From the NCBI RefSeq assembly GCF_016907835.1, contig NZ_JAFBCT010000001.1, positions 186,001-250,000 of the forward strand: a stretch of DNA of 64,000 nucleotides, in the 5' to 3' direction. Shown here piece by piece: positions 26,678 to 34,676 of this stretch (position 1 is the stretch's first letter; every line of letters begins with the position of its first letter). The notes beneath the pieces were generated by a model. It made no database searches. It had not been told where the DNA came from and saw only the letters and a list, made by a program, of their open reading frames with translations. The position numbers and the translations under genes are program-made. The stretch is from Agromyces cerinus (GTDB lineage: Bacteria > Actinomycetota > Actinomycetes > Actinomycetales > Microbacteriaceae).

Positions 26678-28153
26678 TCAGACGGCGGCGGATGCCTCGG
26701 CGGCCGCCTCGTCGGTGGCGGACGCGTGTGCAGTGGTGCCGTGACCATCGGGGATGCGCATGAACGCGAGCGCGATGAGCGCGCCCACGAAGGCGAGGCC
26801 GCAGAGCACCCAGACGGTCACGTAGCCGCCGATCTCGGCGAACTCGCCGCCCGGCGCCACCCAGAGGGCGAGCACGAGGCCGAAGACCGCACCGGCTGCG
26901 GCCCCGCCGAGCGTGCGCAGCGAGTTGTAGACGCCGGCCGCGATGCCGGTCTGGTCACTCGGCGCGAGCTCGGCGAGCAGCGCGGGCAGCGCGCCGAGGA
27001 GCAGGCCAAGGCCGATGCCCATGACGGCGGAGGCGATCCAGACCTCGGTGAGCGTGCCGTGGAAGGCCGCGAGGATGAAGTTGCCGGCGCCGGCGAGCAC
27101 GGCGCCGATGAGGAGCACGGCCCGGATGCCGATGCGCTTGGCGAGGTACGCGAAGGTCGCGGCCCCGACGGTCGCGAGCAGGGTGATGACGGCGATGACC
27201 GCGGAGATCAGGCCGGGGGTGGCCGCGAAGCCGTAGCCGGTGACGGCGGGGTCGGCGGCGAGGAACGTCGTCATCGGCGCCTGCATGCCGAACATCACCA
27301 TTCCGAACAGGAACGCGGTGAGGTAGATCGGGCCGAGGGTGCGGGAGGCCACGAGGCGCACGTCGACCGCGGGGGCGGGCGTGCGGCGCTCCCAGACCAC
27401 CCACGCGACGAAGACGACGACGGCGAGTCCGAGCGCGCCGATCGTGACGGGCGAGGCGAAGCCCTCGGTCGATGCCAGGCGCAGCCCTCCGAGGAGCGCG
27501 ACCATCGCGACGGCGAGGCCGACGAACCCGAGCACGTCGATGCGCGGGTTCGCCCGGCTCGTCGACTCGGGCACCTTGAAGAACACGGCGTAGACGCTCA
27601 CGAGCACGAAGACGCAGGGAACCAGGAGCGTGACGGTCAGCGAGGGCGACACGCTGCTCACGACGCCCGACGCCACGGTGCCGAGGATCGCGCCGACCGT
27701 GAGGAAGGAGACGAGCATGCCGATCGCCTTGCGTGCGCTGTCACCGCTGATGCGGTTGTGCACGAGTGCGATCTCGAGCGGGAGCCATACGGCGAGCGGG
27801 CCGATGAGCACGCGCGCGATGAGCACGACCGTGAAGTTCGGCACCAACGCGGTGACAAGCGTGCCGATCAGCACGGCGACCACGGCGATGCGCAGGATGC
27901 GACGGTGGCCGAAGATGTCGCCGAGCTTGGAGAGCAGGGGCACGAACACGGCCGCCGCGAGCGTCTGCACGGTGAGGAACCACGTGATGTCGGCATCGGT
28001 GACCGAGAGGTGGTCGGCGATCGCGGCGAGCAGCGGGGCGTAGTAGCCCTGTACGAAGCCGCTCGCGAGTTCGCAGAAGATGAGGAACCCGACGATGGCG
28101 CGCACCGAGGTGCGGCCCGCAGGGACGGCGGGGGAGGGGGAGTCGGTCATCAT
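26678..28153 (-). CDS. MFS transporter, 14-helix type
   Basis: A 491-residue membrane transporter with about 14 hydrophobic segments. MFS motif A is visible as SKLGDIFGHRRILR (about residue 60). There is a possible second start three bases downstream (ATGATG). It sits between a tetR gene 56 bp upstream and the M20 gene, all on the minus strand. The arrangement suggests a TetR-repressed importer of an acyl-amino-acid-like compound, or an exporter with its own repressor; sequence alone does not settle the direction. Confidence 0.88.
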   Translation of the reverse strand: MMTDSPSPAVPAGRTSVRAIVGFLIFCELASGFVQGYYAPLLAAIADHLSVTDADITWFLTVQTLAAAVFVPLLSKLGDIFGHRRILRIAVVAVLIGTLVTALVPNFTVVLIARVLIGPLAVWLPLEIALVHNRISGDSARKAIGMLVSFLTVGAILGTVASGVVSSVSPSLTVTLLVPCVFVLVSVYAVFFKVPESTSRANPRIDVLGFVGLAVAMVALLGGLRLASTEGFASPVTIGALGLAVVVFVAWVVWERRTPAPAVDVRLVASRTLGPIYLTAFLFGMVMFGMQAPMTTFLAADPAVTGYGFAATPGLISAVIAVITLLATVGAATFAYLAKRIGIRAVLLIGAVLAGAGNFILAAFHGTLTEVWIASAVMGIGLGLLLGALPALLAELAPSDQTGIAAGVYNSLRTLGGAAAGAVFGLVLALWVAPGGEFAEIGGYVTVWVLCGLAFVGALIALAFMRIPDGHGTTAHASATDEAAAEASAAV

Positions 28154-28209
28154 CGGCCTTCTGGTCGGGGGTGATCGGTGCCGCGGCGTGCTGCCGGGGC
28201 ATCCGGAAC

Positions 28210-28815
28210 TCAGGTGGAGTCGCCGCCTCGGGGAGGGGAGGCGAGGACGGCCGCGATCATGGCGCGGTACTGCTCGGGCGTGATCGAGACGCCCTTGATC
28301 GATTGCCGGAACAGGGTGAGTCCGGCCAACGTGTCGAGGATGAGGTCGGCGTCGACGTCGGCGGGCAGCTCGCCGCGGGCGGCGCCGCGGAGGATGAGCT
28401 CGATGCCCTGGTCACGTCGGTGCGAGAAGAAGCGTTCCCAGATGATGGGGAACACCTCGGGCTCGAACGCGACGCGCCAGCCGTTGTTGCCGACCGGGGT
28501 CTCGCCGCTCGCGGCGCGCACCTGGTTGGCCTGGTTCTGCAGCACGTGCTCGAGCAGGTCGTCTGCCACGTTGCCGTGGTCGGGCATCTCGCCCAGCTCG
28601 CCGTGGCTGCGCAGCGCCTCGGCGGCGAGCTCGGCCTTGTCGGCGAATCGGCGGTACACGGCGTTCTTGCCGCAGCCGGCGAGCTTCGCCACGTGCTCGA
28701 TGCGGAGGCTGGGGTAGCCGTGCTCCGCGAGCAGCTCGATGGTCGCGTCGAGGATGCGCCCCGTCAGTTCGACGTCGGTCGGACGTCCGAGTGCGTCTCC
28801 GGTGCTGCGAGCCAT
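28210..28815 (-). CDS. TetR/AcrR family transcriptional regulator
   Basis: A 201-residue repressor. The N-terminal TetR domain shows LTGRILDATIELLAEHGYPSLRIEHVAKLAGCGKNAVYRRFADKAELAAEAL (residues about 17-70), with the recognition helix at GCGKNAVYRRF. The C-terminal half is a ligand-binding domain typical of the family. The ATG lies six bases after a TAATGT -10 box with no SD, so the mRNA is probably leaderless. An imperfect palindrome overlaps that promoter, consistent with autoregulation. Likely controls the MFS and M20 genes downstream. Confidence 0.9.
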   Translation of the reverse strand: MARSTGDALGRPTDVELTGRILDATIELLAEHGYPSLRIEHVAKLAGCGKNAVYRRFADKAELAAEALRSHGELGEMPDHGNVADDLLEHVLQNQANQVRAASGETPVGNNGWRVAFEPEVFPIIWERFFSHRRDQGIELILRGAARGELPADVDADLILDTLAGLTLFRQSIKGVSITPEQYRAMIAAVLASPPRGGDST

Positions 28816-28821
28816 GCAGTT

Positions 28822-28847
28822 ACATTACGGCACGTTCCGTTTCGTAA
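28822..28847 (-). promoter_or_regulatory. tetR promoter with palindromic operator
   Basis: The region 28825-28847 is a 23-bp imperfect palindrome with outer arms TTACG and CGTAA (8 of 11 arm positions match). It overlaps the -10 hexamer TAATGT on the minus strand (28827-28822), six bases from the ATG. Size and position fit a TetR-family operator. Confidence 0.5.
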
Positions 28848-28942
28848 ATGTCACGAACCGGTCTCGATCTCTCGCATGGGGCGCGTCGGTCGATCGAGGG
28901 TCAGGGCCAGGGCAGCGGTGCGCCGATCACCGCGGAAACGAC

Positions 28943-28970
28943 GAAGGCCCCCGGTGAACCGGGGGCCTTC
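28943..28970 (-). terminator. terminator of the tRNA cluster
   Basis: A 12-bp perfect stem GAAGGCCCCCGG / complement with a 4-base loop, followed on the minus strand by GTCGTTTCC. It lies 14 bp beyond the 3' end of tRNA-Phe. Confidence 0.8.
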
Positions 28971-28984
28971 TCGTTCTCAGACTG

Positions 28985-29057
28985 TGGCTCCGACGGGCGT
29001 CGATCCCGTGACCTCACGATTTTCAGTCGTGCGCTCTACCAACTGAGCTACAGAGCC
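28985..29057 (-). tRNA. tRNA-Phe (GAA)
   Basis: A 73-nt cloverleaf on the minus strand: acceptor GGCTCTG pairing with CGGAGCC (one G-T pair), D-loop TAGCTCAGTTGGTAGAGC, anticodon loop CTGAAAA with anticodon GAA, and T-loop GGGATCGACGCCC. The discriminator base is A, and CCA is not encoded. Last gene of the tRNA cluster. Confidence 0.95.
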
Positions 29058-29129
29058 TCGAGGTGAGAGAATCACCCCGAATAAGGAGAAAGCCCCTTCT
29101 CTCGTAAGGGAAAGGGCTTGTCGCCTGAG

Positions 29130-29203
29130 CGACCCTGACGGGACTTGAACCCGCGACCTCCGCCGTGACAGGGCGGCACGCTAACCAACTGCGCTACAGG
29201 GCC
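29130..29203 (-). tRNA. tRNA-Asp (GTC)
   Basis: A 74-nt cloverleaf on the minus strand: acceptor GGCCCTG pairing with CAGGGTC, D-arm TAGCGCAGTTGGTTAGCG, anticodon loop CTGTCAC with anticodon GTC, and T-arm GCGGGTTCAAGTCCCGT. Discriminator G; CCA not encoded. Between it and tRNA-Phe lies a small AAGCCC...GGGCTT hairpin, possibly a processing signal. Confidence 0.95.
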
Positions 29204-29255
29204 TCGTGGTGCCTTTCGGCACCGAGTTATTCAATTATACGTGCTGGTCGTGCAG

Positions 29256-29328
29256 TGACCCCAACGGGATTCGAACCCGTGCTGCCGCCGTGAAAGGGCG
29301 GTGTCCTAGGCCACTAAACGATGGGGCC
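29256..29328 (-). tRNA. tRNA-Glu (TTC)
   Basis: A 73-nt cloverleaf on the minus strand: acceptor GGCCCCA pairing with TGGGGTC, anticodon loop CTTTCAC with anticodon TTC, and T-arm ACGGGTTCGAATCCCGT. Discriminator A; CCA not encoded. First of the three tRNAs (Glu-Asp-Phe), a common actinobacterial order. Confidence 0.95.
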
Positions 29329-29465
29329 GGAGGGCGTTACCTGGGTCACGCCCGCCGACAGCCAAGCATACGTGCAGTCGGCGCAGATGGCAAAACGAGG
29401 GTCGCGAATGCCTCCGGACCCACCACGCGGCATCCGCGGACATGCGTCTCAAATGCCCGGAAAGC

Positions 29466-29551
29466 GCCGATCTCACGCTTATCGTGGGGCTGCCGATGCC
29501 CGAACCGAGAGTCAGGAGCGCGGGGACCCGAGCCCGCGTGGACGGGGAATG
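29466..29551 (+). ncRNA. candidate c-di-AMP (ydaO-type) riboswitch
   Basis: The leader of the M23 gene contains, in order, CCGAACC, AGGAGCG, GCGGGGACCC and a purine-rich GACGGGGAATGA that runs into the start codon. The ydaO riboswitch has CCGAAY, GGGGGACCC and GGGGUGAA elements in that order, and in actinobacteria it is known upstream of secreted cell-wall hydrolases. The final element here departs from consensus, and I could not fold the RNA, so this is tentative. Confidence 0.3.
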
Positions 29552-30901
29552 ATGTACCGCACCACAGACCGAACACCCGTAGACGGCGCTCGAACGAGCC
29601 CGGTTCCCGCGGAAGCGCGGGAAGCGCGGGAAGCGCGGGAAGCGCGGAGCTCGGGCCGCCGGCGCACGACGCAGCGTCTCGTCGCCGTCGTCGCGATCAT
29701 CGCTGCGACGCTCGTCGGCCCGGTCGTCGCACCGACGCAGCCGGCCCTCGCCGCGACCTATCCGAGTTGGGACGAACTGCAGGCCGCGAAGGCGGACACC
29801 GCGGCCGGTGCCGCCGCAGTCGAGCAGATCACCGCGCTCATCGCCGAGCTCGAGGTGAACGTGCAGGTCACGCGGGCGGAGGCCGAGCGCCGCACCGACG
29901 AGCTCTTCGTGGCGCAGCAGCAGTACGACGAAGCCGTGCTCCGGGCCGAGCAGATCCAGGCGCAGGCCGATGCCTCCGCCGCGGAGGCGCTGTCGGCCGA
30001 GACGAACGCCGGCCAGGTCGCGGCACAGCTCTACCGTTCCGGTGGCGGCGGCGACGTGGGGGTCAACCTCTTCCTCGACGCGGGTGACGCGCAGGCGACC
30101 GACGAACTGCTCTCCAAGCTCGGCAGCATGGAGAAGATGGTCGAGCGCACCTCGAACATCTACGACCGCGCGCAGGAGAAGAAGAACACCGCAGAGGCGC
30201 TGAGCGATCAGGCCGAGGTCGCGCAGGCCGAGCGCGAGAAGCTGCGCATCGCCGCCGAGGCGGCGCTCGTCGCCGCGCAGGAGGCGCAGGCCGCCGCCGA
30301 GGCCGCGCTCGCGGAGTCGCAGACGAAGAAGGTCGAGCTCGACGCCCAGCTTGCATTCCTCAAGGACGCCGAGGCGAAGACCACGGCCGCCTACGAGGAG
30401 GGCGAGCGGATCCGGCAGGAGCAGGAGCGCAAGCGCCGCGAAGAGGCCCTGCGCGCCGGCACGCCGGGAACGCCGGCGTCGTCGGGATGGGCGAAGCCCG
30501 CATGGGGCGGCATCACGGGCAACTACGGCCCCCGATCGCCGATCTGCGCCGGTGACGGATGCTCCGGCTCGTTCCACTACGCCGTCGACCTCGGCACCGG
30601 CTGCGACGCGCCGATCTACGCTGCGAACAGCGGAGTGGTGACCTTCTCGGGCTACTCGGGCACCTACGGCAACTTCATCCAGATCGACCACGGCGGCGGC
30701 ATCTCGACCGGGTACGCCCACATCCGCGACGGCGGCCGCTTCGTCGGCTCGGGCGAGTGGGTCGATGCCGGGCAGAACATCGCCTCGAGCGGCACGACGG
30801 GCGCCTCGACTGGGTGCCACCTGCACTTCGAGGTCTACAGCGGCGGCAGCCGCATCGATCCGGTGCCGTTCATGGCCGATCGGGGGGTCTACTTTGGCTG
30901 A
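29549..30901 (+). CDS. secreted M23 peptidoglycan endopeptidase with coiled-coil N-terminus
   Basis: Cell-wall hydrolase of 450 residues. An unusual cytoplasmic segment (residues about 22-33) repeats Glu-Ala-Arg four times. A signal/anchor helix follows at about 43-70 (RLVAVVAIIAATLVGPVVAP, cut near ALAA). Residues about 72-300 are Ala/Glu/Gln-rich coiled coil, like the regulatory region of EnvC/RipC-type hydrolases. Residues about 325-448 are an LytM/M23 domain: HYAVDLGTGCDAPIYA (first zinc His/Asp), then GYAHI and HLHFEVY for the remaining metal ligands. ATG start; a second ATG follows immediately. It overlaps the next gene by 8 bp. Confidence 0.88.
   Translation: MMYRTTDRTPVDGARTSPVPAEAREAREAREARSSGRRRTTQRLVAVVAIIAATLVGPVVAPTQPALAATYPSWDELQAAKADTAAGAAAVEQITALIAELEVNVQVTRAEAERRTDELFVAQQQYDEAVLRAEQIQAQADASAAEALSAETNAGQVAAQLYRSGGGGDVGVNLFLDAGDAQATDELLSKLGSMEKMVERTSNIYDRAQEKKNTAEALSDQAEVAQAEREKLRIAAEAALVAAQEAQAAAEAALAESQTKKVELDAQLAFLKDAEAKTTAAYEEGERIRQEQERKRREEALRAGTPGTPASSGWAKPAWGGITGNYGPRSPICAGDGCSGSFHYAVDLGTGCDAPIYAANSGVVTFSGYSGTYGNFIQIDHGGGISTGYAHIRDGGRFVGSGEWVDAGQNIASSGTTGASTGCHLHFEVYSGGSRIDPVPFMADRGVYFG
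29612..29647 (+). repeat. four tandem copies of a 9-bp unit
   Basis: GAAGCGCGG is repeated four times without change, in frame within the M23 gene, encoding (Glu-Ala-Arg)x4 just before the signal helix. Copy number could vary by slippage without breaking the frame. Confidence 0.9.
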
Positions 30902-32180
30902 GAACCGCACCAGGCCGGTGTCGCGCGTGAAGCCCGCGACCGTCTTCTCCGCCGTCGCCGTCGGCGCGGTCACCGCATCGGTGGTGGCCGGCGGCGGCCC
31001 CGCCATGGCCGAGCCCGATTATCCGTCGTGGAGCGAGATCGAGCAGGCCAAGTCCAACGAGGCGACGAAGCAGGCCGAGATCGCCCGAGTCGGCGACCTG
31101 CTGGCCGGCCTGCAGCAGGTGGCGGATGCCGCGGTGCAGGCGTCGCAGATGGCGGCCGAGTCATATCGCATCGCCGTCGACCAGCGCGATCGGGCAGCCG
31201 AACGCGAGAGCGCGCTCGCGCAGCAGGCCGACGAGGCCGACGCCGTCGCCGAGATCTCCAAGATGCGGGCCGGCCTGCTCGCCGCCCACCTCGCCAAGAC
31301 CGCCGGAAACGACCTGACCTCCGAGCTCGTGTTCTCGGGCGAGGACACCGATGGGCTGCTGAAGCAGCTCGGCATGGCGTCGAAGCTCGGCGAGCAGTCG
31401 CAGGCCGTCTACGAGCAGGCGATCGCCGACCGAAACACCGCCGATGCGCTGCGCGCGCAGGCCGCGGAGGCCGCCGAGGAACGCACCCGTCTCGCGGCCC
31501 TGGCGGAGACGAAGGCGAACGAGGCGAACGCCGCAGCCGAGTCCGCGATGGCGGCCGTGACCGCGCAGGAGCAGCGCTCGGCCGAGCTCTACGCACAGCT
31601 CGCGACGCTGAAGGACACCACCGCCGACCTCGAACGCGAGCGGGTCGAGGGTCAGGCGCGCGAGGCCGCCGAGGCGGCGCTCGAGGCGAACCGACCGGAC
31701 GAACCGGCCCCGCCATCGAGCGGCGGGAACGATGGCGGCGGCGGGAACGCAGGCGGGGGCAACGGCGGTGGAACACCCGCACCGAACCCCGACCCGGCCC
31801 CGCCGAACGCGAGTGCCGTCGAGACCGCGATCTGGTTCGCGAGCCAGCAGCTCGGCGAACGCTACGAGCTCGGCGGCGCCGGCCCCGACGCCTGGGACTG
31901 CTCGGGACTCACGCGTGCGGCCTACGGCGCGGCGGGCATCGGCATCGGCACGCACTCGGCGACGAACCAGTACTACACGCTCGCCGCACGCGGCAAGGCG
32001 GTCTCGCTCGGCAACGTGCAGCGCGGCGACCTGCTCTTCTGGGGCTCGGGCGGCGACTACTACCACGTCGCCATCTACCTCGGCGGCGGCCGCATCCTCG
32101 AGGCCTCCGACTACGGCAAGCCCGTGCGCGAGTGGCCGGTCTGGGGCAGCCCCTCTGCAGCGGCGCGCCCCGCCGGCTGA
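30894..32180 (+). CDS. secreted NlpC/P60 cell-wall hydrolase with coiled-coil N-terminus
   Basis: A 428-residue secreted endopeptidase cutting the peptide stem of peptidoglycan. Signal peptide at residues about 10-42 (ATVFSAVAVGAVTASVVAGGGPAMA). Coiled coil at about 43-265, then a Gly/Asn/Pro-rich linker, then an NlpC/P60 domain at about 303-428 with catalytic Cys in WDCSGLTRAAYG and His in YYHVAIYLGGG. Start choice: TTG at 30894 follows GGGGGGT and overlaps the M23 gene by 8 bp; a GTG at 30918 is the alternative. Its N-terminal region is paralogous to that of the M23 protein (both begin YPSW after cleavage). The two are co-transcribed. Confidence 0.85.
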   Translation: MAENRTRPVSRVKPATVFSAVAVGAVTASVVAGGGPAMAEPDYPSWSEIEQAKSNEATKQAEIARVGDLLAGLQQVADAAVQASQMAAESYRIAVDQRDRAAERESALAQQADEADAVAEISKMRAGLLAAHLAKTAGNDLTSELVFSGEDTDGLLKQLGMASKLGEQSQAVYEQAIADRNTADALRAQAAEAAEERTRLAALAETKANEANAAAESAMAAVTAQEQRSAELYAQLATLKDTTADLERERVEGQAREAAEAALEANRPDEPAPPSSGGNDGGGGNAGGGNGGGTPAPNPDPAPPNASAVETAIWFASQQLGERYELGGAGPDAWDCSGLTRAAYGAAGIGIGTHSATNQYYTLAARGKAVSLGNVQRGDLLFWGSGGDYYHVAIYLGGGRILEASDYGKPVREWPVWGSPSAAARPAG

Positions 32181-32197
32181 ACGGGCGGAGACGCACG

Positions 32198-32227
32198 GAA
32201 GGGGCGGGCCGTGAGGCCCGCCCCTTC
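32198..32227 (+). terminator. terminator after the NlpC/P60 gene
   Basis: Perfect 13-bp stem GAAGGGGCGGGCC / complement with loop GTGA, followed by TGCATC. Confidence 0.85.
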
Positions 32228-32234
32228 TGCATCA

Positions 32235-32260
32235 CGGATGTCGCGAGCTCGCGACATCCG
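32235..32260. terminator. 26-bp perfect palindrome between convergent genes
   Basis: Exact palindrome running CGGATGTCGCGAG and then its own complement, with no spacer. It lies 17 bp beyond the stop of ppa on the minus strand. The likely role is termination for ppa, but a perfect palindrome without a loop could also bind a dimeric protein. Confidence 0.5.
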
Positions 32261-32277
32261 CTCGGTTCATGCCCGGC

Positions 32278-32763
32278 TCAGTGACCGGGGAACGCCTCGA
32301 TCGCCTTCTGGATGAGCGACTCGGCCTCGGCCGCGTTCGCCCAGCCCTCGGTCTTGACCCACTTGCCGGGCTCGAGGTCCTTGTAGTGCTCGAAGAAGTG
32401 CTCGATCTCCTTGCGGGTGAACTCGGGGATGTCGTCCACGTCCTGGATGTGGTTCCAACGGGGGTCGCCGGCCGGCACCGCGATGACCTTGGCGTCGCCG
32501 CCGCCGTCGTCGGTCATGTGGAAGACGCCGACGGGGCGCACCTTCACGCCCACGCCCGGGAAGAGCGGGAAGTCGAGCAGCACGAGCACGTCCAGCGGGT
32601 CGCCGTCGTCGCCGAGGGTGTTCTCGAAGAAGCCGTAGTCGGTCGGGTAGACGAACGTCGTGTAGAGCACGCGGTCGAGGAAGACCCGGCCGGTCTCGTG
32701 GTCGACCTCGTACTTGTTGCGGCTCCCCTTGGGGATCTCGATGATGGCGGCGTACTCGCCCAT
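32278..32763 (-). CDS. ppa: inorganic pyrophosphatase
   Basis: Family I soluble pyrophosphatase (161 residues) that hydrolyses pyrophosphate to two phosphates and so drives biosynthetic reactions. Motifs: [17 protein letters not shown] near the N-terminus, [24 protein letters not shown] (the metal-binding aspartates, about residues 38-61) and [29 protein letters not shown]. Length is right for the bacterial type. ATG at 32763 is chosen for AAGGAG eight bases upstream. Divergent from tilS, as is common in actinobacteria. Confidence 0.96.
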   Translation of the reverse strand: MGEYAAIIEIPKGSRNKYEVDHETGRVFLDRVLYTTFVYPTDYGFFENTLGDDGDPLDVLVLLDFPLFPGVGVKVRPVGVFHMTDDGGGDAKVIAVPAGDPRWNHIQDVDDIPEFTRKEIEHFFEHYKDLEPGKWVKTEGWANAAEAESLIQKAIEAFPGH

Positions 32764-32858
32764 GCTGGTTCTCCTTGTGTTGGAAGTCGCTTCTCGAAGC
32801 TTGGCCCGCGGGCCGACCCGTTCGGAATCGGGCGCGATCGGCGGAATAAGGTTACTTG

Positions 32859-33929
32859 ATGCCTCCTGACCAGCAGACGGATGCCGCGGCCCCCCGCCGC
32901 CCGCGACTGACACCCCCGATCGCCGACGTGCGCCGGGCCGTGCGCACCGCGCTTCCCACCGGTTCGGATGCCGCGCGCGATCCGCTCCTGCTCGTCGCCC
33001 TCTCGGGCGGCGCCGACTCGCTCGCGCTCGCCGCGGCCGCCGCCTTCGAGGCGCCCCGGGCGGGCTGGCGCGCAGGCGCGGTCATCGTCGACCACGGGCT
33101 GCAGCCCGGTTCGGCCGAAGTCGCCGCCGCCGCGGCGACGACTGCGCGGGAGCTCGGGCTCGACCCCGTGCTCGTGCGCCGCGTCGAGGTCGCCTCGGCA
33201 GGCTCGCCGAGCAGCGGCGGGCCCGAGGCATCCGCTCGCGATGCCCGGTATGCCGCCCTCGACGCGGCAGCCGTCGAGACCGGCGCCGCGCTGGTGCTGC
33301 TCGGCCACACGCTCGACGACCAGGCCGAGACCGTGCTGCTCGGACTCGCCCGCGGTTCGGGCGCCGCGAGCCTCTCGGGCATGCCCGCGCGCACCGGTCG
33401 CTACGCGAGGCCGCTGCTCGGCATCCGCCGGGCGACCACGCGACAGGCCTGCCTCGACGCCGGGCTCGCACCGTGGGACGATCCGCACAACCTCGACCCC
33501 GCCTACGCCAGGGTGCGGGTGCGCGAACGCGTGCTTCCCGTGCTCGAGGCCGAGCTCGGGCCGGGCATCGCCGAGGCGCTCGCGCGCACGGCCGAGCACC
33601 TCCGCGAAGACGAGGCGGCGTTCGCCGAGCAGATCGAGGAGTTCATCGAGGAGATCTGCGAGCCGGCAGAGGCAGGCATCGCGATCTCGGTCGGCGCCCT
33701 CGCGGCGAACCCGGCGGCGCTGCGCCAACGCATCATCCGGCACGTCGTCGGCAGCGAGTTCGGCGTCTCGCTCTCACGGGCGCAGACGCTCGAGGTCGCT
33801 CGCCTCGTGACCGACTGGCACGGGCAGGGGCCGATCGACCTGCCCGGCGGAGTGCTCGCGACTCGGGCGGGCCGGCACATCGTGCTGAGCACGACCGGGT
33901 CGACCGAGATCCTTCCCCACGACCACTGA
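32859..33929 (+). CDS. tilS: tRNA(Ile)-lysidine synthetase
   Basis: ATP-dependent enzyme of 356 residues that converts C34 of the CAU-anticodon tRNA-Ile to lysidine, switching decoding to AUA. The PP-loop [10 protein letters not shown] lies at residues about 49-58; [29 protein letters not shown] and RPLLGI are TilS signatures. The C-terminal part is short, as usual in actinobacteria. A TAAGGT hexamer ends six bases before the ATG and no SD is present, so it is probably leaderless. An adjacent TTG is an alternative start that changes one residue. Confidence 0.93.
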   Translation: MPPDQQTDAAAPRRPRLTPPIADVRRAVRTALPTGSDAARDPLLLVALSGGADSLALAAAAAFEAPRAGWRAGAVIVDHGLQPGSAEVAAAAATTARELGLDPVLVRRVEVASAGSPSSGGPEASARDARYAALDAAAVETGAALVLLGHTLDDQAETVLLGLARGSGAASLSGMPARTGRYARPLLGIRRATTRQACLDAGLAPWDDPHNLDPAYARVRVRERVLPVLEAELGPGIAEALARTAEHLREDEAAFAEQIEEFIEEICEPAEAGIAISVGALAANPAALRQRIIRHVVGSEFGVSLSRAQTLEVARLVTDWHGQGPIDLPGGVLATRAGRHIVLSTTGSTEILPHDH

Positions 33930-33938
33930 GCGGTCCGA

Positions 33939-33998
33939 CTGCGGGTTGAGCGTGTCGAAACCGCCCCTGCTGCAGGTTTCGACAGGCTCAACCCGCAG
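33939..33998. repeat. inverted repeat containing the TTTCGACAGGCTCAACC element
   Basis: Two 24-bp arms (33939-33962 and 33975-33998) with one mismatch and a 12-base loop. The right arm holds GGTTTCGACAGGCTCAACC, a sequence I recognise as a widespread dispersed intergenic repeat in high-GC actinobacteria. Lying directly after tilS, it can serve as a terminator. The mismatch (G against C) is within the arm core. Confidence 0.7.
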
Positions 33999-34081
33999 GA
34001 AGTGACAGCGTAGGCTCGTTGCATCCGTTCGCCGCGCACCCACGGCGACGTGCCCCGATCGCCCCACCCAGGAGAGCAGCC

Positions 34082-34633
<552 letters not shown>

Positions 34634-34664
34634 ACTTCCTCGCGCGGTGACGGGGTCGAGGCCC

Positions 34665-34676
34665 TAGAGTCATCGC
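34665..34676 (+). promoter_or_regulatory. -10 box of a probable leaderless transcript
   Basis: TAGAGT at 34665-34670 ends six bases before the ATG of the MFS/cNMP fusion gene, with no ribosome-binding site between. This spacing puts the transcription start at or beside the start codon. Confidence 0.5.

Noticed and set aside
29206..29548. Open frames starting inside tRNA-Glu and reading into the M23 gene
   Set aside because: They overlap a tRNA and have no start signals; the protein with a signal helix begins at 29549.
33939..33998. Inverted repeat considered as insertion-sequence ends or an integron attachment site
   Set aside because: The arms are only 12 bp apart with no transposase, and there is no integrase or cassette array nearby.
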